The position numbers were made by a program, and so were the translations under genes. The notes below the pieces were generated by a model, which was given only the letters and a program-made list of their open reading frames with translations, was not told the DNA's origin and made no database searches. Positions 1-9,307 of a stretch of 64,000 nt of DNA are shown here, one piece after another. Location: assembly GCA_964464925.1 (NCBI GenBank), contig CAYXLI010000016.1, positions 62,001 through 126,000 of the forward strand. Reading direction: 5' to 3'. Each line of letters opens with the position of its first letter. Within the stretch, counting starts at the first letter, position 1. The DNA is from CAYXLI01 sp964464925. Its GTDB lineage: Bacteria; Acidobacteriota; Terriglobia; Bryobacterales; Bryobacteraceae.

Positions 1-795
1 TAGAACATTTCCGTCAGCGCCGATCACCACCTGGAAGCGGACTTCGGCATGGGACGCATGTGCGTTTCCCGGGTACTCCGGACTCGGCGCCTCTTTCAGC
101 TTCTTCGCCTGTACGGCTGGAGCGACTGGAATCCGCGGCTTCGACCCAGGCGTGAGTTGCCGCTCGATGTCCGGCTCGAGCTGTTTGGCGCGATTCATCA
201 GGAACATAGCGAAGTCATTTTCCGGTGTATCGACGCGGCCGGGTCTGTTCAGCAGAATACGCGCAACCCCGCCGACGAGTACCGGATCATCCGATGCGGC
301 CAGTTCGTCTTTGAGAAGGCGCTGCACGGATTCGTTCTGCTCCGGCGTGAGCGCCCGTCCGTAGGCCCGTGCCAGCGCGAGCGAGAGGTCTCGGTCCTCA
401 GGCGCCAGCGGGTGTGCCTGCTTGAGAAGATCCAACGCATACACTGGGTCGGCGTCGAAGAAGGCCGCGGCATTGCGTAGAACGGGTCCGGATGCGTTGC
501 GTGAAACCTGATCCTGCCATAGCTGCTTGGCGCGGTCATATTCCTCTGTTCCGGCCGGCAACTGCATCAGCACGCTGCCCGCCAAACCGGACTCCGCGTG
601 ATGCTCAATGGTCCAGAAGATGTGGGGCGCCAGAGACCGCGTATCATTTTGGGCTTTGTAAGTCTCCATCAGCCGCTGACGCAGGCTCAGGTCTTCGGGA
701 CTGACCCGCAGATCTCCTTCGAGCTGCTGCGCATCCAAGGTCTGCGCGGGCGATGGAATCGCCGCGATCAGCAGCACTGCAAGGAAATACTTCAA
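1..795 (-). CDS. Exported TPR-like / TonB C-terminal domain protein (partial)
   Basis: The gene runs off the left edge, so only the first 265 codons are seen. I chose TTG at 795: a GAGGG Shine-Dalgarno lies just upstream and the protein then begins with a signal peptide (MKYFLAVLLIAAIPSPAQT). The middle is helical and TPR-like, with repeated 'RLMETYKAQ' and 'LALARAYGRAL' style segments. It is followed by a Pro/Lys-rich linker and the opening of what looks like a TonB C-terminal domain (HAEVRFQVVIGADGNV) at the edge. Likely a periplasmic protein; function unknown. No ATG-initiated frame covers it. The domain call rests on a short partial segment. Confidence 0.72.
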   Translation of the reverse strand, partial: MKYFLAVLLIAAIPSPAQTLDAQQLEGDLRVSPEDLSLRQRLMETYKAQNDTRSLAPHIFWTIEHHAESGLAGSVLMQLPAGTEEYDRAKQLWQDQVSRNASGPVLRNAAAFFDADPVYALDLLKQAHPLAPEDRDLSLALARAYGRALTPEQNESVQRLLKDELAASDDPVLVGGVARILLNRPGRVDTPENDFAMFLMNRAKQLEPDIERQLTPGSKPRIPVAPAVQAKKLKEAPSPEYPGNAHASHAEVRFQVVIGADGNVL

Positions 796-838
796 TGCAC
801 CCTCTATCCCTGATGGTAAAACAGGCGCCGCAGAGGCG

Positions 839-880
839 AAAAAAAGGCGGCCCGGTCCCCTCCAGAACCTAAGCCGCCTT
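839..880 (-). terminator. Rho-independent terminator after nrdJ
   Basis: Read on the minus strand, AAGGCGGC (873-880) pairs with GCCGCCTT (844-851) around a 21-base loop, and a run of seven T follows (839-845). It lies between the nrdJ stop and the next minus-strand gene, so it should end nrdJ transcription and separate the two genes. Confidence 0.75.
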
Positions 881-904
881 CTCCCACCCGCTGTGGAGTA
901 AACG

Positions 905-3727
905 CTAGCTGCAGCCGCTTGTGCCGCCGCAGTTGCTGCACTTATAGCAGGATCCGTTGCGCGTCATGATCGATCCGCATTCGGCGCACAGAGGAGCGTC
1001 AGCCATTGCGGCCGCTTGAGCGAACAGGCTCTGCTGCTGCTCCGGTTCGGTCGGCTTCAGAACCGGTGCGTCTCCAGCCTCTCCCAGGGCGTACTCAGGG
1101 CCGAGGAACTTCGCACCCATCCACCGGAAGAGGTAATCCATGATCGACTTCGCATACGGCACTGTCTGGTTTCCGGTCCAGCCGCTCGGTTCGAACCGGA
1201 CGTGGCTGAACTTGTCCACCAGAAACTTCAGCGGTACACCGTATTGCAACGAGAAGCTGATCGCAGTTGCGAAGCTATCCATGAGGCCCGAGATGGTTGA
1301 GCCTTCCTTAGCCATGGAGATAAAGACTTCACCCGGTGTGCCGTCTTCATAAAGACCTACCGTGATGTAGCCCTCGTGTCCGCCGATGGAGAACTTGTGT
1401 GTGACCGATTGCCGTTCATCCGGCAGCTTGCGCCGAACCGGACGATGCACGATCTTTTCCACCACAACAGGCTGCGCCGCCGCAGCGACCACTCCTTTTT
1501 TCTCACCTTTTCCTGTTCCGGAGCTGAGCGGCTGGATACGCTTCGAGTTATCCCGATAGATCGCCACCGCCTTTAGCCCGAGGCGCCATGCCTCGATATA
1601 AGCGTCCATGATGTCGTCGACCGTGGACTCTTCCGGCATGTTGATGGTCTTGGAAATAGCTCCCGAAATGAACGGCTGCACCGCGGCCATCATCTTCACG
1701 TGGCCCATGTAGTGGATGGAGCGTGTGCCATTCTGCGGACGGAAGCTGCAGTCGAACACAGTGAGGTGTTCGTCCTTGATATGCGGAGCGGCTTCGATGG
1801 TTCCCGTCGAATCGATATGGGTGACGATCGCTTCCACTTGCGCAGGCGAGTAGCCCAAACGGATCAGTGCCTGGGGCACGGTATTGTTGACGATCTTTAT
1901 GACGCCACCGCCCACAAGCTTCTTGTACTTGACGAGCGCCAGGTCCGGCTCGATACCGGTGGTGTCGCAGTCCATCATGAAACCGATGGTGCCGGTGGGT
2001 GCCAGGACAGTCACCTGTGCGTTGCGGTAGCCGCTGACTTTGCCCTTCTCGTAGGCGTCGTGCCAGACGCGGCGAGCGCCTTCGTAGAGTTCCTTTGACA
2101 CGTGGCGCGCCGCAATCCCACTCACCGAGTCGCGGTGCATGCGGACGACGTCGAGGAAGCTCTGTTCGTTCGGCTCGTAGCCAGCGAATGGGCCTGTCGT
2201 TTCGGCAATCCGTGCACTGGTCAAATACGACTGACCGCACATGACGGCAGTGATTCCGGCGGCGTATGCACGGCCTTCATCGCTGTCATAACCCATGCCG
2301 AGCGACATCAATAGCGCGCCGAGATTTGCATACCCGAGGCCGAGCGGCCGGAAGTCATGTGAGTTCTTCGCGATCTTCTCCGTTGGATAGCTCGCGTTGT
2401 CGACGAGGATTTCTTGCGCAACGATGACCGTGTCGACCGCGTGGCGGAACGCTTCCACATCGAACTGACCGTCCGGACCCACGAACTTCATCAGGTTCAG
2501 GGATGCCAGGTTGCAGGCGGAATCATCCAGAAACATGTATTCCGAGCATGGGTTCGACGCATTGATGCGAGCTGTCGCCTTGCAGGTATGCCAGCGATTC
2601 ACAGTAGTATCGAACTGCATACCGGGATCGCCGCACTGGTGCGTGGCTTCGGCGATCTGCTTCATCAGGTCGCGCGCTTTGTACCGGTTCAGAGCCTGTC
2701 CGTTCACCCGGGACTTGGTCCAGTAATCGCCGTCTTCCACCACCGCGCGCATGAATTCGTCGTCCGCGCGGACGGAGTTGTTCGCATTTTGGAAGAAGAT
2801 GGAACCGTAGGCCTCGCCATCGATCGAGCTGTCATAGCCGCTGTCGATCAGGGTGTGCGCCTTCTTCTCTTCCTTTGCTTTGCACCAAATGAAGCCTTCA
2901 ATATCCGGGTGATCGGAATTGAGCACCACCATCTTGGCCGCGCGCCGCGTCTTACCGCCGCTCTTAATAACGCCGGCAAAAGCATCGAAGCCCTTCATGA
3001 AGCTCAGCGGCCCGGATGCCCGGCCCCCGCCTGACAGGATGGCGTCTTCTTCGCGAAGTGCGGACAGGTTGCTGCCGGTGCCCGAACCCCACTTGAACAG
3101 CATGCCTTCCGTCTTAGCCAGATCCAGGATGGATTCGAGGGAGTCCTTCACCGACACAATGAAGCACGCCGAGCACTGCGGACGCGGAGCGCCGGCGCTC
3201 AGTTTCTCAATCTGCCCGGTCGCTTCGTCGTGATACCAACCGTAGCCACGCGCTTCTTTGACTCCGACGTTGAACCACACCGGAGAGTTGAAGCAGGCCT
3301 TCTGGGTCAACATCAGATGGGCCAACTCGCTCCGGAAGTTCTCGCCGTCTTCCGTGCTCTTGAAATACTTGCCTGCCAGTCCCCAGTCCGCGATCGTATC
3401 CACCACGCGGTGCACCAACTGCGCCACACTCGATTCCCGCTCGGGCGAGCCCATCTTGCCGTGGAAGTACTTGCTGGCGACGATGTTGGTCGCAGTCTGC
3501 GACCAGTCGGCCGGAACCTCCACGTCCCGTTGTTCGAAAATTACGGCACCCTTCTCGTTTCCGATCGTGGCGTTGCGCAACTCCCAAACGATTTCGTCGT
3601 ACGGAGTTTTACCAGCATCCATCTTGACGGTGAAGTACCTGGGGAACTCGATTCCGGTTCGCTGCGACTTCGGCAGCGACCGCTTTAACTCCTTGCGCGT
3701 GCTGAGGTTAACTGTCAGTTGACCCAT
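905..3727 (-). CDS. nrdJ: Adenosylcobalamin-dependent (class II) ribonucleotide reductase
   Basis: Reduces ribonucleotides to deoxyribonucleotides using a cobalamin-generated thiyl radical, so it works with or without oxygen. The 940-residue length fits the long class II family. Visible landmarks are FNSPVWFN (about 146-153), the CSAC redox cysteines (185-188), GSGTGSN (214-220), the radical-site motif NPCSE (392-396), and a cysteine-rich C-terminal tail (from 914, ending CSNCGGTSGCS) of the zinc-binding/disulfide-relay type. The start ATG at 3727 has AAGGGA nearby. No class I or III reductase is seen in this window. An NrdR-box-like palindrome sits in the promoter. A terminator at 839-880 closes the unit. 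Confidence 0.96.
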   Translation of the reverse strand: MGQLTVNLSTRKELKRSLPKSQRTGIEFPRYFTVKMDAGKTPYDEIVWELRNATIGNEKGAVIFEQRDVEVPADWSQTATNIVASKYFHGKMGSPERESSVAQLVHRVVDTIADWGLAGKYFKSTEDGENFRSELAHLMLTQKACFNSPVWFNVGVKEARGYGWYHDEATGQIEKLSAGAPRPQCSACFIVSVKDSLESILDLAKTEGMLFKWGSGTGSNLSALREEDAILSGGGRASGPLSFMKGFDAFAGVIKSGGKTRRAAKMVVLNSDHPDIEGFIWCKAKEEKKAHTLIDSGYDSSIDGEAYGSIFFQNANNSVRADDEFMRAVVEDGDYWTKSRVNGQALNRYKARDLMKQIAEATHQCGDPGMQFDTTVNRWHTCKATARINASNPCSEYMFLDDSACNLASLNLMKFVGPDGQFDVEAFRHAVDTVIVAQEILVDNASYPTEKIAKNSHDFRPLGLGYANLGALLMSLGMGYDSDEGRAYAAGITAVMCGQSYLTSARIAETTGPFAGYEPNEQSFLDVVRMHRDSVSGIAARHVSKELYEGARRVWHDAYEKGKVSGYRNAQVTVLAPTGTIGFMMDCDTTGIEPDLALVKYKKLVGGGVIKIVNNTVPQALIRLGYSPAQVEAIVTHIDSTGTIEAAPHIKDEHLTVFDCSFRPQNGTRSIHYMGHVKMMAAVQPFISGAISKTINMPEESTVDDIMDAYIEAWRLGLKAVAIYRDNSKRIQPLSSGTGKGEKKGVVAAAAQPVVVEKIVHRPVRRKLPDERQSVTHKFSIGGHEGYITVGLYEDGTPGEVFISMAKEGSTISGLMDSFATAISFSLQYGVPLKFLVDKFSHVRFEPSGWTGNQTVPYAKSIMDYLFRWMGAKFLGPEYALGEAGDAPVLKPTEPEQQQSLFAQAAAMADAPLCAECGSIMTRNGSCYKCSNCGGTSGCS

Positions 3728-3770
3728 TTTATCAATCCCTTCTGAGGAGGCCCTGTTTGAACCGGTCCTA

Positions 3771-3800
3771 ACGATACCCCAATATGTTGGGGCAGGTCAA
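3771..3800 (-). promoter_or_regulatory. nrdJ promoter (-35/-10)
   Basis: On the minus strand TTGACC (3795-3800) and TATCGT (3771-3776) are separated by 18 bases, about 44 bases before the nrdJ start codon. The spacer holds the 16-bp palindrome described separately. The -35 is strong and the -10 weaker (four of six consensus bases), as expected for a regulated sigma-70 type promoter. Confidence 0.55.
3777..3792. promoter_or_regulatory. NrdR-box-like operator in the nrdJ promoter
   Basis: CCCCAATATGTTGGGG is a near-perfect 16-bp palindrome. Its core CAATATGTTG closely follows the known NrdR box (acaCwAtATaTwgtgt, 16 bp). It lies exactly between -35 and -10, where repressor binding would block RNA polymerase. 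A second, weaker half-match (AATATCTATATCGTGT, 3805-3820) is 28 bp away; NrdR boxes usually occur in pairs about 31 bp apart, so this spacing is not ideal. No nrdR gene is in the window. Confidence 0.6.
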
Positions 3801-3933
3801 GAAAAATATCTATATCGTGTGCTTAACTTTACAAGACAATGAAGCCTCTTTTACGGAAAGAAGATGGTTCGGCTGTCAAGCACGAACTGGGGGGAGGGTG
3901 CTACGGGGGAGGAATACAATTGTACATCCGATG

Positions 3934-6144
3934 CTACGGCAAAGGCACTACACGAAGCTCATTGCCCTTTACTTTTCCGAACTGCACCGGGAAGCTCTTG
4001 CCCGTGTAGTATGCGTCCCATTGGTCACGCAAGTACCAGGACAGCGGCTGTTCGCTCTGACCAATGGTGATGTTTTGAAGCGAGTTCTCCAGATTCGACA
4101 GATCCACCGCCATGCGCATGGAGGGTCCAACCCGGCGCGAAGTCTGCTTCACCGTTGTGGATGAGCCGCTCATACGAACCGGACCGATGTCGAAATAACT
4201 GCCGATCCACGGAATCTGATCGAGCACGGGTTGCCGGATTGTCACCTCGTTGTAAAGGCCATAGCGCCATTTGCCGACGTTCTTACCCTGAATGCGCCGA
4301 CCTTCGTCGACACCATCGAGCAGGCACCGAAGCAGCAACTGGTCATAATCCCGAAACCAGGTCTCCGGACGCTCATTCAGCAAACGCTCAATTACGGCGG
4401 ACGCCGCTATTGGTTCATACGCATTCGCTTTCCCGGGCGCGGCGCGCTCCGCCATGGAGTGACGCAGGTGCTGGTAGACGAGCGTCACTATCATCGGTGC
4501 CACGCCGTCCTTGTCCATCTGGCCGTTCCAGTTGCGAAGCGCGTTCACGGCATCGGTGAGAGCCGGATTTGTCGCTCCTCTCTTATCGAATGCACGGACG
4601 ACTGCCTGCGCGAGGTGATGCGCACTTGCCGAATACACGTCCTTCTGAATCACCAGCATGTCTTCCGGCTTCAAGGCCCTCTTCGACCTCAACAAGTCAG
4701 CAATCTGCTTTGCCCTGAAGGAGGGCGCGTATTCGCCATGATTGTTGTACGGATAGTTTGCAGGGAACGGATTCTGATTCGCCGTCACAATGATGCCGCC
4801 CGGCGGGTTGTAGGCCGAAGGGTTCTCTTCGAAGGGAATAAAGCCGGCCCATTCGAATTCGCCGGATGCACCGTCTACCGGAACATCGCCCGCATATTTC
4901 CGAATCGGCAACCGTCCGCCCACCTGGTATCCGATATTGCCATCTACGTCCGCATACACGAAATTCTGGGCTGGAAGGACATAGCGGCGCAGAGCCTGGC
5001 GGAACTCGCTCCAGTTTTGCGCGCGATCCAAATCGAGGAGCGGAAATTCGAAATTTCCCTGCTCGGCGGCGAGCCACTTGAGCGTAAGGACCTGGCCGTT
5101 GTCGCTGCTCCACACCGGTCCGTGCCGCGTTACCCAGTTCGCGATCTCGATCGGTTTTGCACCCTTTACCCGGATCAAGTCCCTCTCTGGGGCAGCCTGC
5201 AGAACTTGTCCCTGGTACACATACTGTCCCGACTGGATATTCATCTTCTCGATATAGAGATCCTGAACATCGAAACCGAGATTTGTTACGCCCCAGGCGA
5301 TGCGTTCGTTATGACCGATGACCACAGTTGGGACCCCAGGCAACGAAACGCCGGTGACGTTCAAGCCCGGCGCCTGCAGATGGTTCATATACCAGGTGGA
5401 CGGGTTCGAAAACTCAAGGTGCGGATCATTCGCAAGCAGAGGCTTGCCGGACCCCGTGTGCGCCCCGCTGACGGCCCAAGCGTTGGATCCCGGCTGCATC
5501 TCCATTCCGATCCGCGTAGGAAATAGAAAATTCACCAGGTCCGGTTCGCCCCCTTGCAACATGGTGCTCTTCAGCATTTCGATCTTCCATGAACTCGTCA
5601 AGGTGCTGGCCATTTGCAAGCCAATTGCAACGGTATCGGAAATCATCCATGGGCGTGGATCGTACTTCAATAACGTGAATTCGATGGGAAGAGCGGAACG
5701 GTGGGTTTCGATGAAGTAGTTGACACCCCGCGCGTAGGCTGCGAGAATTTTGCGGTCTTCCCCTTTCAACGTCTTTACCAACTGCTCGGCAAGGCGAGGG
5801 ATACGGAGGCGGCGCTGGGCCTGATCGCTCTCGAGAGTGCGGGAGCCGAGGATCTCGGAAAGTTCCCCGCGTGCAAGCCGCCGTATGACGTCCATCTGCC
5901 AGAGACGGTCCTGGGCACAGGCGAACCCTTGCAGGAAAATCGCATCTTCGATCGATGCGGCTCGGATATGAGGCACCCCGTGCGAGTCACGCACAATGGC
6001 CGCCTGCGCTGAAATAGGCGCATTCATCTCGCCGCTGGTCTTTGGCAAGACACGATAGACGAACCAGTACACCAACCCGAGTGCAATGACGAGGAGTGCG
6101 GCTACCAGCAAGTTAAGATATTTAAGGAGCCGATTTAGAGGCAC
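3934..6144 (-). CDS. Penicillin acylase family protein (Ntn hydrolase)
   Basis: A 736-residue precursor of the penicillin amidase/acyl-homoserine-lactone acylase family, which self-cleaves into two chains and hydrolyses amide bonds. Residues 12-30 are a hydrophobic signal or anchor segment, so it acts outside the cytoplasm. The alpha chain carries VRDSHGVPHIRA (51-62) and FACAQDRLWQMD (74-85). The expected cleavage point and nucleophile is Ser220 in GSNAWAVSG, and a family-type Asn lies in the TANQNPF region. Whether the substrate is a beta-lactam, an acyl-homoserine lactone or a peptide cannot be told from sequence. It is divergent from the CNNM gene with only 29 bp between start codons. Confidence 0.9.
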   Translation of the reverse strand: MPLNRLLKYLNLLVAALLVIALGLVYWFVYRVLPKTSGEMNAPISAQAAIVRDSHGVPHIRAASIEDAIFLQGFACAQDRLWQMDVIRRLARGELSEILGSRTLESDQAQRRLRIPRLAEQLVKTLKGEDRKILAAYARGVNYFIETHRSALPIEFTLLKYDPRPWMISDTVAIGLQMASTLTSSWKIEMLKSTMLQGGEPDLVNFLFPTRIGMEMQPGSNAWAVSGAHTGSGKPLLANDPHLEFSNPSTWYMNHLQAPGLNVTGVSLPGVPTVVIGHNERIAWGVTNLGFDVQDLYIEKMNIQSGQYVYQGQVLQAAPERDLIRVKGAKPIEIANWVTRHGPVWSSDNGQVLTLKWLAAEQGNFEFPLLDLDRAQNWSEFRQALRRYVLPAQNFVYADVDGNIGYQVGGRLPIRKYAGDVPVDGASGEFEWAGFIPFEENPSAYNPPGGIIVTANQNPFPANYPYNNHGEYAPSFRAKQIADLLRSKRALKPEDMLVIQKDVYSASAHHLAQAVVRAFDKRGATNPALTDAVNALRNWNGQMDKDGVAPMIVTLVYQHLRHSMAERAAPGKANAYEPIAASAVIERLLNERPETWFRDYDQLLLRCLLDGVDEGRRIQGKNVGKWRYGLYNEVTIRQPVLDQIPWIGSYFDIGPVRMSGSSTTVKQTSRRVGPSMRMAVDLSNLENSLQNITIGQSEQPLSWYLRDQWDAYYTGKSFPVQFGKVKGNELRVVPLP

Positions 6145-6173
6145 TTAGCCCGATTGTACCGAACCGACCTCTC

Positions 6174-7508
6174 ATGAACGAAGGACATATAGGGTATCGG
6201 CTACTGCTGCTGTCGGTGATTTTGGCGTTAAACGGCTTCTTTGCCGCAGCTGAGGTTTCGCTGCTGTCCACACGCCGCTCCCGCTTGCATCAGATCGCTG
6301 AAGCCGGCAATGTAGGCGCCCAGGCAGCCCTCAGCCTGTTACAGAACCCCGGCCGGTTACTTTCTGTTACACAAGTAGGAGTTACTCTGGCCAGCCTTGG
6401 CCTCGGATGGGCGGGGGAGGACACGCTGTTCCAGATTATATCTGCAGCGCTCAGCCCGCTGGTCACCCCCGCTACGACCGGGGTTCTGCACGGTGTGTCC
6501 TTTTTCCTCGCATTTGCAGCGATGAGTTACGCGCACGTCATCGTCGGTGAAGTCGTGCCGAAGAACCTCGCACTCGAGAAAGCAGACAGACTTGCGGTGA
6601 TTGTCGCGCCGGCATTGCTGGTCTTTTATCGGGTTTCCGAGCCGTTCGTTTATGCGATTGAGCGTGGCGCAGGCATCGTCAACCACCTGCTCGGACTGAA
6701 GGGAGCGGGCCACGGCGGAGGCCACTCGGCAGAAGAACTGAAGTACATTGTCAGCACGAGCAAGCAAGAAGGCCACCTGGAACGGTTCGAAGAGGACATA
6801 ATCCAGCACGCACTCGATCTTGGCAAATATTCGGCACGAGAGATCATGGTGCCAAGAAACCAGGTCGCTTCCATACCCGCAGACGCCACACTCGATCAGG
6901 TGTTGCGGCTATTTCTCGAGCACCAATATTCCCGCCTGCCCGTGTATGAAAACCAGCCGGAAAACATCGTCGGCATCGTCCATTACAAAGACCTCATGCG
7001 TGTCTGGGAGGAGAGGAGACAATCGATTGAGAAGCGCCGGCCAGTGCGTCCGTTCTCCTTGCGCCGCATTCTGCGAAAGCCGCTGGTCGTGCCGGAAACC
7101 AAGCCGCTAAATCAATTAATGGACGAGTTCCGCCGTCACCATACGCATATGGCGATTGTGGTGGATGAGTTCGGAACCATTAGCGGCATCGTCACCCTGG
7201 AGGACGTGCTGGAGGAATTGCTCGGCGATATCGGCGACGAGCACGATGAGTTACGCGCGACGCCCGCCAAGGACGTCAGTGTTATTGAAGTGGATGGCGC
7301 CACGAGCATCCGTTCGCTCGACACGGAATATGGAATCGAACTCACGACCGAGGCCGGGTATGAGACACTCGCTGGATTTCTCCTGTTCCATATCGGGGAG
7401 ATTCCCCAGGTGGGCACAATAGTGGAGCACGATGGGCGGCGCTTCACCATTACGGAAATGGACCGGCACCGCATCGCACGCGTCCGTATAGAAAAAGTCG
7501 AAGCCTAG
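6174..7508 (+). CDS. CNNM/CorC-type hemolysin family protein (DUF21, CBS pair)
   Basis: A 444-residue inner membrane protein. It has an N-terminal DUF21/CNNM transmembrane domain (about 1-190, opening with NGFFAAAEVSLLSTRRSRL), two CBS domains (about 215-345, including AREIMVPRNQV and HMAIVVDEFGTISGIVTLEDVLEELLG split over the second) and a CorC/HlyC C-terminal domain (about 360-440). Relatives are implicated in magnesium/cobalt export or sodium-linked ion transport; the old name hemolysin is misleading. It faces the radical SAM gene convergently across 27 bp that hold only a short GCCTG/CAGGC hairpin (7515-7530) with no T tract. Confidence 0.92.
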   Translation: MNEGHIGYRLLLLSVILALNGFFAAAEVSLLSTRRSRLHQIAEAGNVGAQAALSLLQNPGRLLSVTQVGVTLASLGLGWAGEDTLFQIISAALSPLVTPATTGVLHGVSFFLAFAAMSYAHVIVGEVVPKNLALEKADRLAVIVAPALLVFYRVSEPFVYAIERGAGIVNHLLGLKGAGHGGGHSAEELKYIVSTSKQEGHLERFEEDIIQHALDLGKYSAREIMVPRNQVASIPADATLDQVLRLFLEHQYSRLPVYENQPENIVGIVHYKDLMRVWEERRQSIEKRRPVRPFSLRRILRKPLVVPETKPLNQLMDEFRRHHTHMAIVVDEFGTISGIVTLEDVLEELLGDIGDEHDELRATPAKDVSVIEVDGATSIRSLDTEYGIELTTEAGYETLAGFLLFHIGEIPQVGTIVEHDGRRFTITEMDRHRIARVRIEKVEA

Positions 7509-7535
7509 ACACTGCCTGTAGGTGCAGGCCGCACG

Positions 7536-8720
7536 CTAGGCGAAGGCTTTCTGCGGAAGGACGTTCAGGCGCTTCAGTTCTTCCCGCAGCGGCCCGACCG
7601 CACGAGCGAAGATCTGCTTATAGGAACTGCAGAAGTAGTCGAGATCTTCGAAATTGCCGCGTTGGCCCTCACGGAACTTCGGACAGCCGCCATGACAGAT
7701 ACCGGAGTACTCGCAGATCTGACACTCGGGATGCGCCAAGGTCTTCTTGCGAGCGAAGCTGTAGCGGCGCTGCCGCCGCGCGATTTCTGACCAGGAATCC
7801 AGATTGATATTGCCGAGTTTCCAGTCCTTCTCCACGAAGAAATCGCAGGGAAAGACGTCGCCGTTGTACTCGACGACTACATAGCTGTCACAGGTCTCGT
7901 GCATTGTGCAGGTGCCGGGCTTGTGGCCGGCGACAGCTTCCGCCATGTTGTCGAAGCAGCGAATGCGCACGTTCCGGCGATCGGGCCACCACAAGTCGAA
8001 CATTTCCACCAGAAAGCGGCCATATTGCTCGGGAGTGATGGTGAAGGGAAGGCGCTCGCCCGTACTCTTGTCAAACTCGGCGAGCGGAATGAATTGGATG
8101 TTGTCGATTCCAAGGCTCTTATAGAACTTGTAGAGTTCCCGAGGTTTCTCCACATTCGCCTGGCTCAGCACGCAGAGCGCGTTGAAGTCCACTTTCTTCT
8201 TTTGCAGTACCTCAATGGCCGCGATCACTTTCCGCCATGTTCCCTGCCCCGCTTTGTTGAATCGATACAGGTCGTGTACCTCTTCGGGTCCGTCGATGGA
8301 AACACCGAGCAGCCAACTGTACTCGCGGAATACGTCGCACCAGGATTCATCGATCAGGACCGCGTTGGTCTGCAGTGCGTTTGAGACATTTTGACCGTTG
8401 CGTCCGTACTGCTTCTGCAGTTGCACCAGCTTCTCAAAAAATTTCAGCCCTGCTAAAGTCGGCTCTCCACCCTGAAAGGCAAACACACTGTTTGGGTACG
8501 AGTAAAACATGTACGTATCCACCAGGCGTTCGAGCGTGTCGTCCGTCATGCGGCGCGCAGGCATTGATTTATATGGATCTGCATCGCGATCCAGATAAAA
8601 GCAATACGAGCAGTCCAGATTGCAAACGGCGGATGCCGGCTTGATGAGCAGGGATGTAATCCGCGGGGTCGGGCCAAGGGCGGCGCCTTCGCCATACATC
8701 GGGAACAGGCTGTCTCCCAT
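7536..8720 (-). CDS. Radical SAM/SPASM protein, anaerobic sulfatase-maturase type
   Basis: Expected to install formylglycine in sulfatases or a related peptide modification, via S-adenosylmethionine cleavage at a 4Fe-4S cluster. The radical SAM motif CNLDCSYCFY lies at about residues 33-42. The C-terminal half has the SPASM cysteine set (CTMHETC, FPCDFF, CQICEYSGICHGGCPKF, YFCSSYKQ), matching AslB/anSME proteins of about 390-420 residues. I use ATG at 8720. The open frame extends to a TTG at 8801, but that would run right to the dps start codon and adds no recognisable sequence; ATG at 8699 is also possible. No sulfatase gene is in the window. Confidence 0.88.
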   Translation of the reverse strand: MGDSLFPMYGEGAALGPTPRITSLLIKPASAVCNLDCSYCFYLDRDADPYKSMPARRMTDDTLERLVDTYMFYSYPNSVFAFQGGEPTLAGLKFFEKLVQLQKQYGRNGQNVSNALQTNAVLIDESWCDVFREYSWLLGVSIDGPEEVHDLYRFNKAGQGTWRKVIAAIEVLQKKKVDFNALCVLSQANVEKPRELYKFYKSLGIDNIQFIPLAEFDKSTGERLPFTITPEQYGRFLVEMFDLWWPDRRNVRIRCFDNMAEAVAGHKPGTCTMHETCDSYVVVEYNGDVFPCDFFVEKDWKLGNINLDSWSEIARRQRRYSFARKKTLAHPECQICEYSGICHGGCPKFREGQRGNFEDLDYFCSSYKQIFARAVGPLREELKRLNVLPQKAFA

Positions 8721-8800
8721 CACCCGAGTGTAACATTCACTTCCTGGTTTGAATCCAATGGCAAACGGACGCATCTCAAGAATGAAGTAAGAGTACCTCA

Positions 8801-9307
8801 ATGCCGAAAACGACTACTCACTCTGCATTAGAACCTGCCCATATCGGACTTTCCGAGGAGGCAAAGATTGGCGTTGTCAACACGCTGAACACTGTTCTTT
8901 CCGACGAGTTCGCTCTCTATACGAAAACTCGTAATTACCACTGGAATGTGCGCGGGCCTCGTTTCCACAGCCTGCACCTTTTTTTTGAAAAACAGTACGA
9001 AGAGCTGGATGAGTTGATGGACGAGGTGGCGGAGAATGCCCGCCAGTTCGGTGGTTATGCTCTTGGCCGGATGGCAGATTTCCTGGAACATACGAATCTA
9101 AAGGAAGCCCCCACCAAGCACCTGACCGAAGAAGAGATGCTCGACGATCTCCTAAAAGATCACGAGACGATCATTCAGTATGTCCGCGAGCAGATCGATA
9201 TCGCGGACGAAAAGCTGCATGCGGCCGACGCGGCGGACTTTCTGACCAGCGTCCTGGAAGCTCACAACAAAATGGCCTGGATGCTGCGTTCGCACATCAC
9301 GAAGTAA
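8801..9307 (+). CDS. dps: Dps-family ferritin-like DNA-protection protein
   Basis: A 168-residue four-helix ferritin-like protein that stores iron, detoxifies peroxide and protects DNA as a dodecamer. The Dps signature is clear: NYHWNVRGPRFHSLHLFFE with the ferroxidase His and Asp/Glu positions, then YEELDELMDEVAENARQFGG. The 3' end overlaps the convergent folK gene by 11 bp. It is divergent from the radical SAM gene across about 80 bp. Confidence 0.93.
   Translation: MPKTTTHSALEPAHIGLSEEAKIGVVNTLNTVLSDEFALYTKTRNYHWNVRGPRFHSLHLFFEKQYEELDELMDEVAENARQFGGYALGRMADFLEHTNLKEAPTKHLTEEEMLDDLLKDHETIIQYVREQIDIADEKLHAADAADFLTSVLEAHNKMAWMLRSHITK

Noticed and set aside
1548..2240. 230-codon minus-strand frame inside nrdJ
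   Set aside because: Alternative frame of nrdJ, Arg-rich, no start context and no recognisable domain.
3915..3926. Palindrome around TACAATTGTA after the penicillin acylase gene
   Set aside because: Short, AT-rich and without T tract or neighbouring promoter; may be chance.
3728..3933. Cobalamin riboswitch upstream of nrdJ
   Set aside because: I looked for B12-box-like conserved sequence and the multi-arm structure in these 206 bases and did not see them; the palindrome fits an NrdR box better.
4231..5526. 431-codon plus-strand open frame
   Set aside because: Antisense to the well-supported penicillin acylase gene; low-complexity Arg/His-rich sequence with no family signal.
7515..7530. GCCTG/CAGGC hairpin between convergent genes as terminator
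   Set aside because: Only 5 bp of stem and no T tract on either strand; kept only as a remark.
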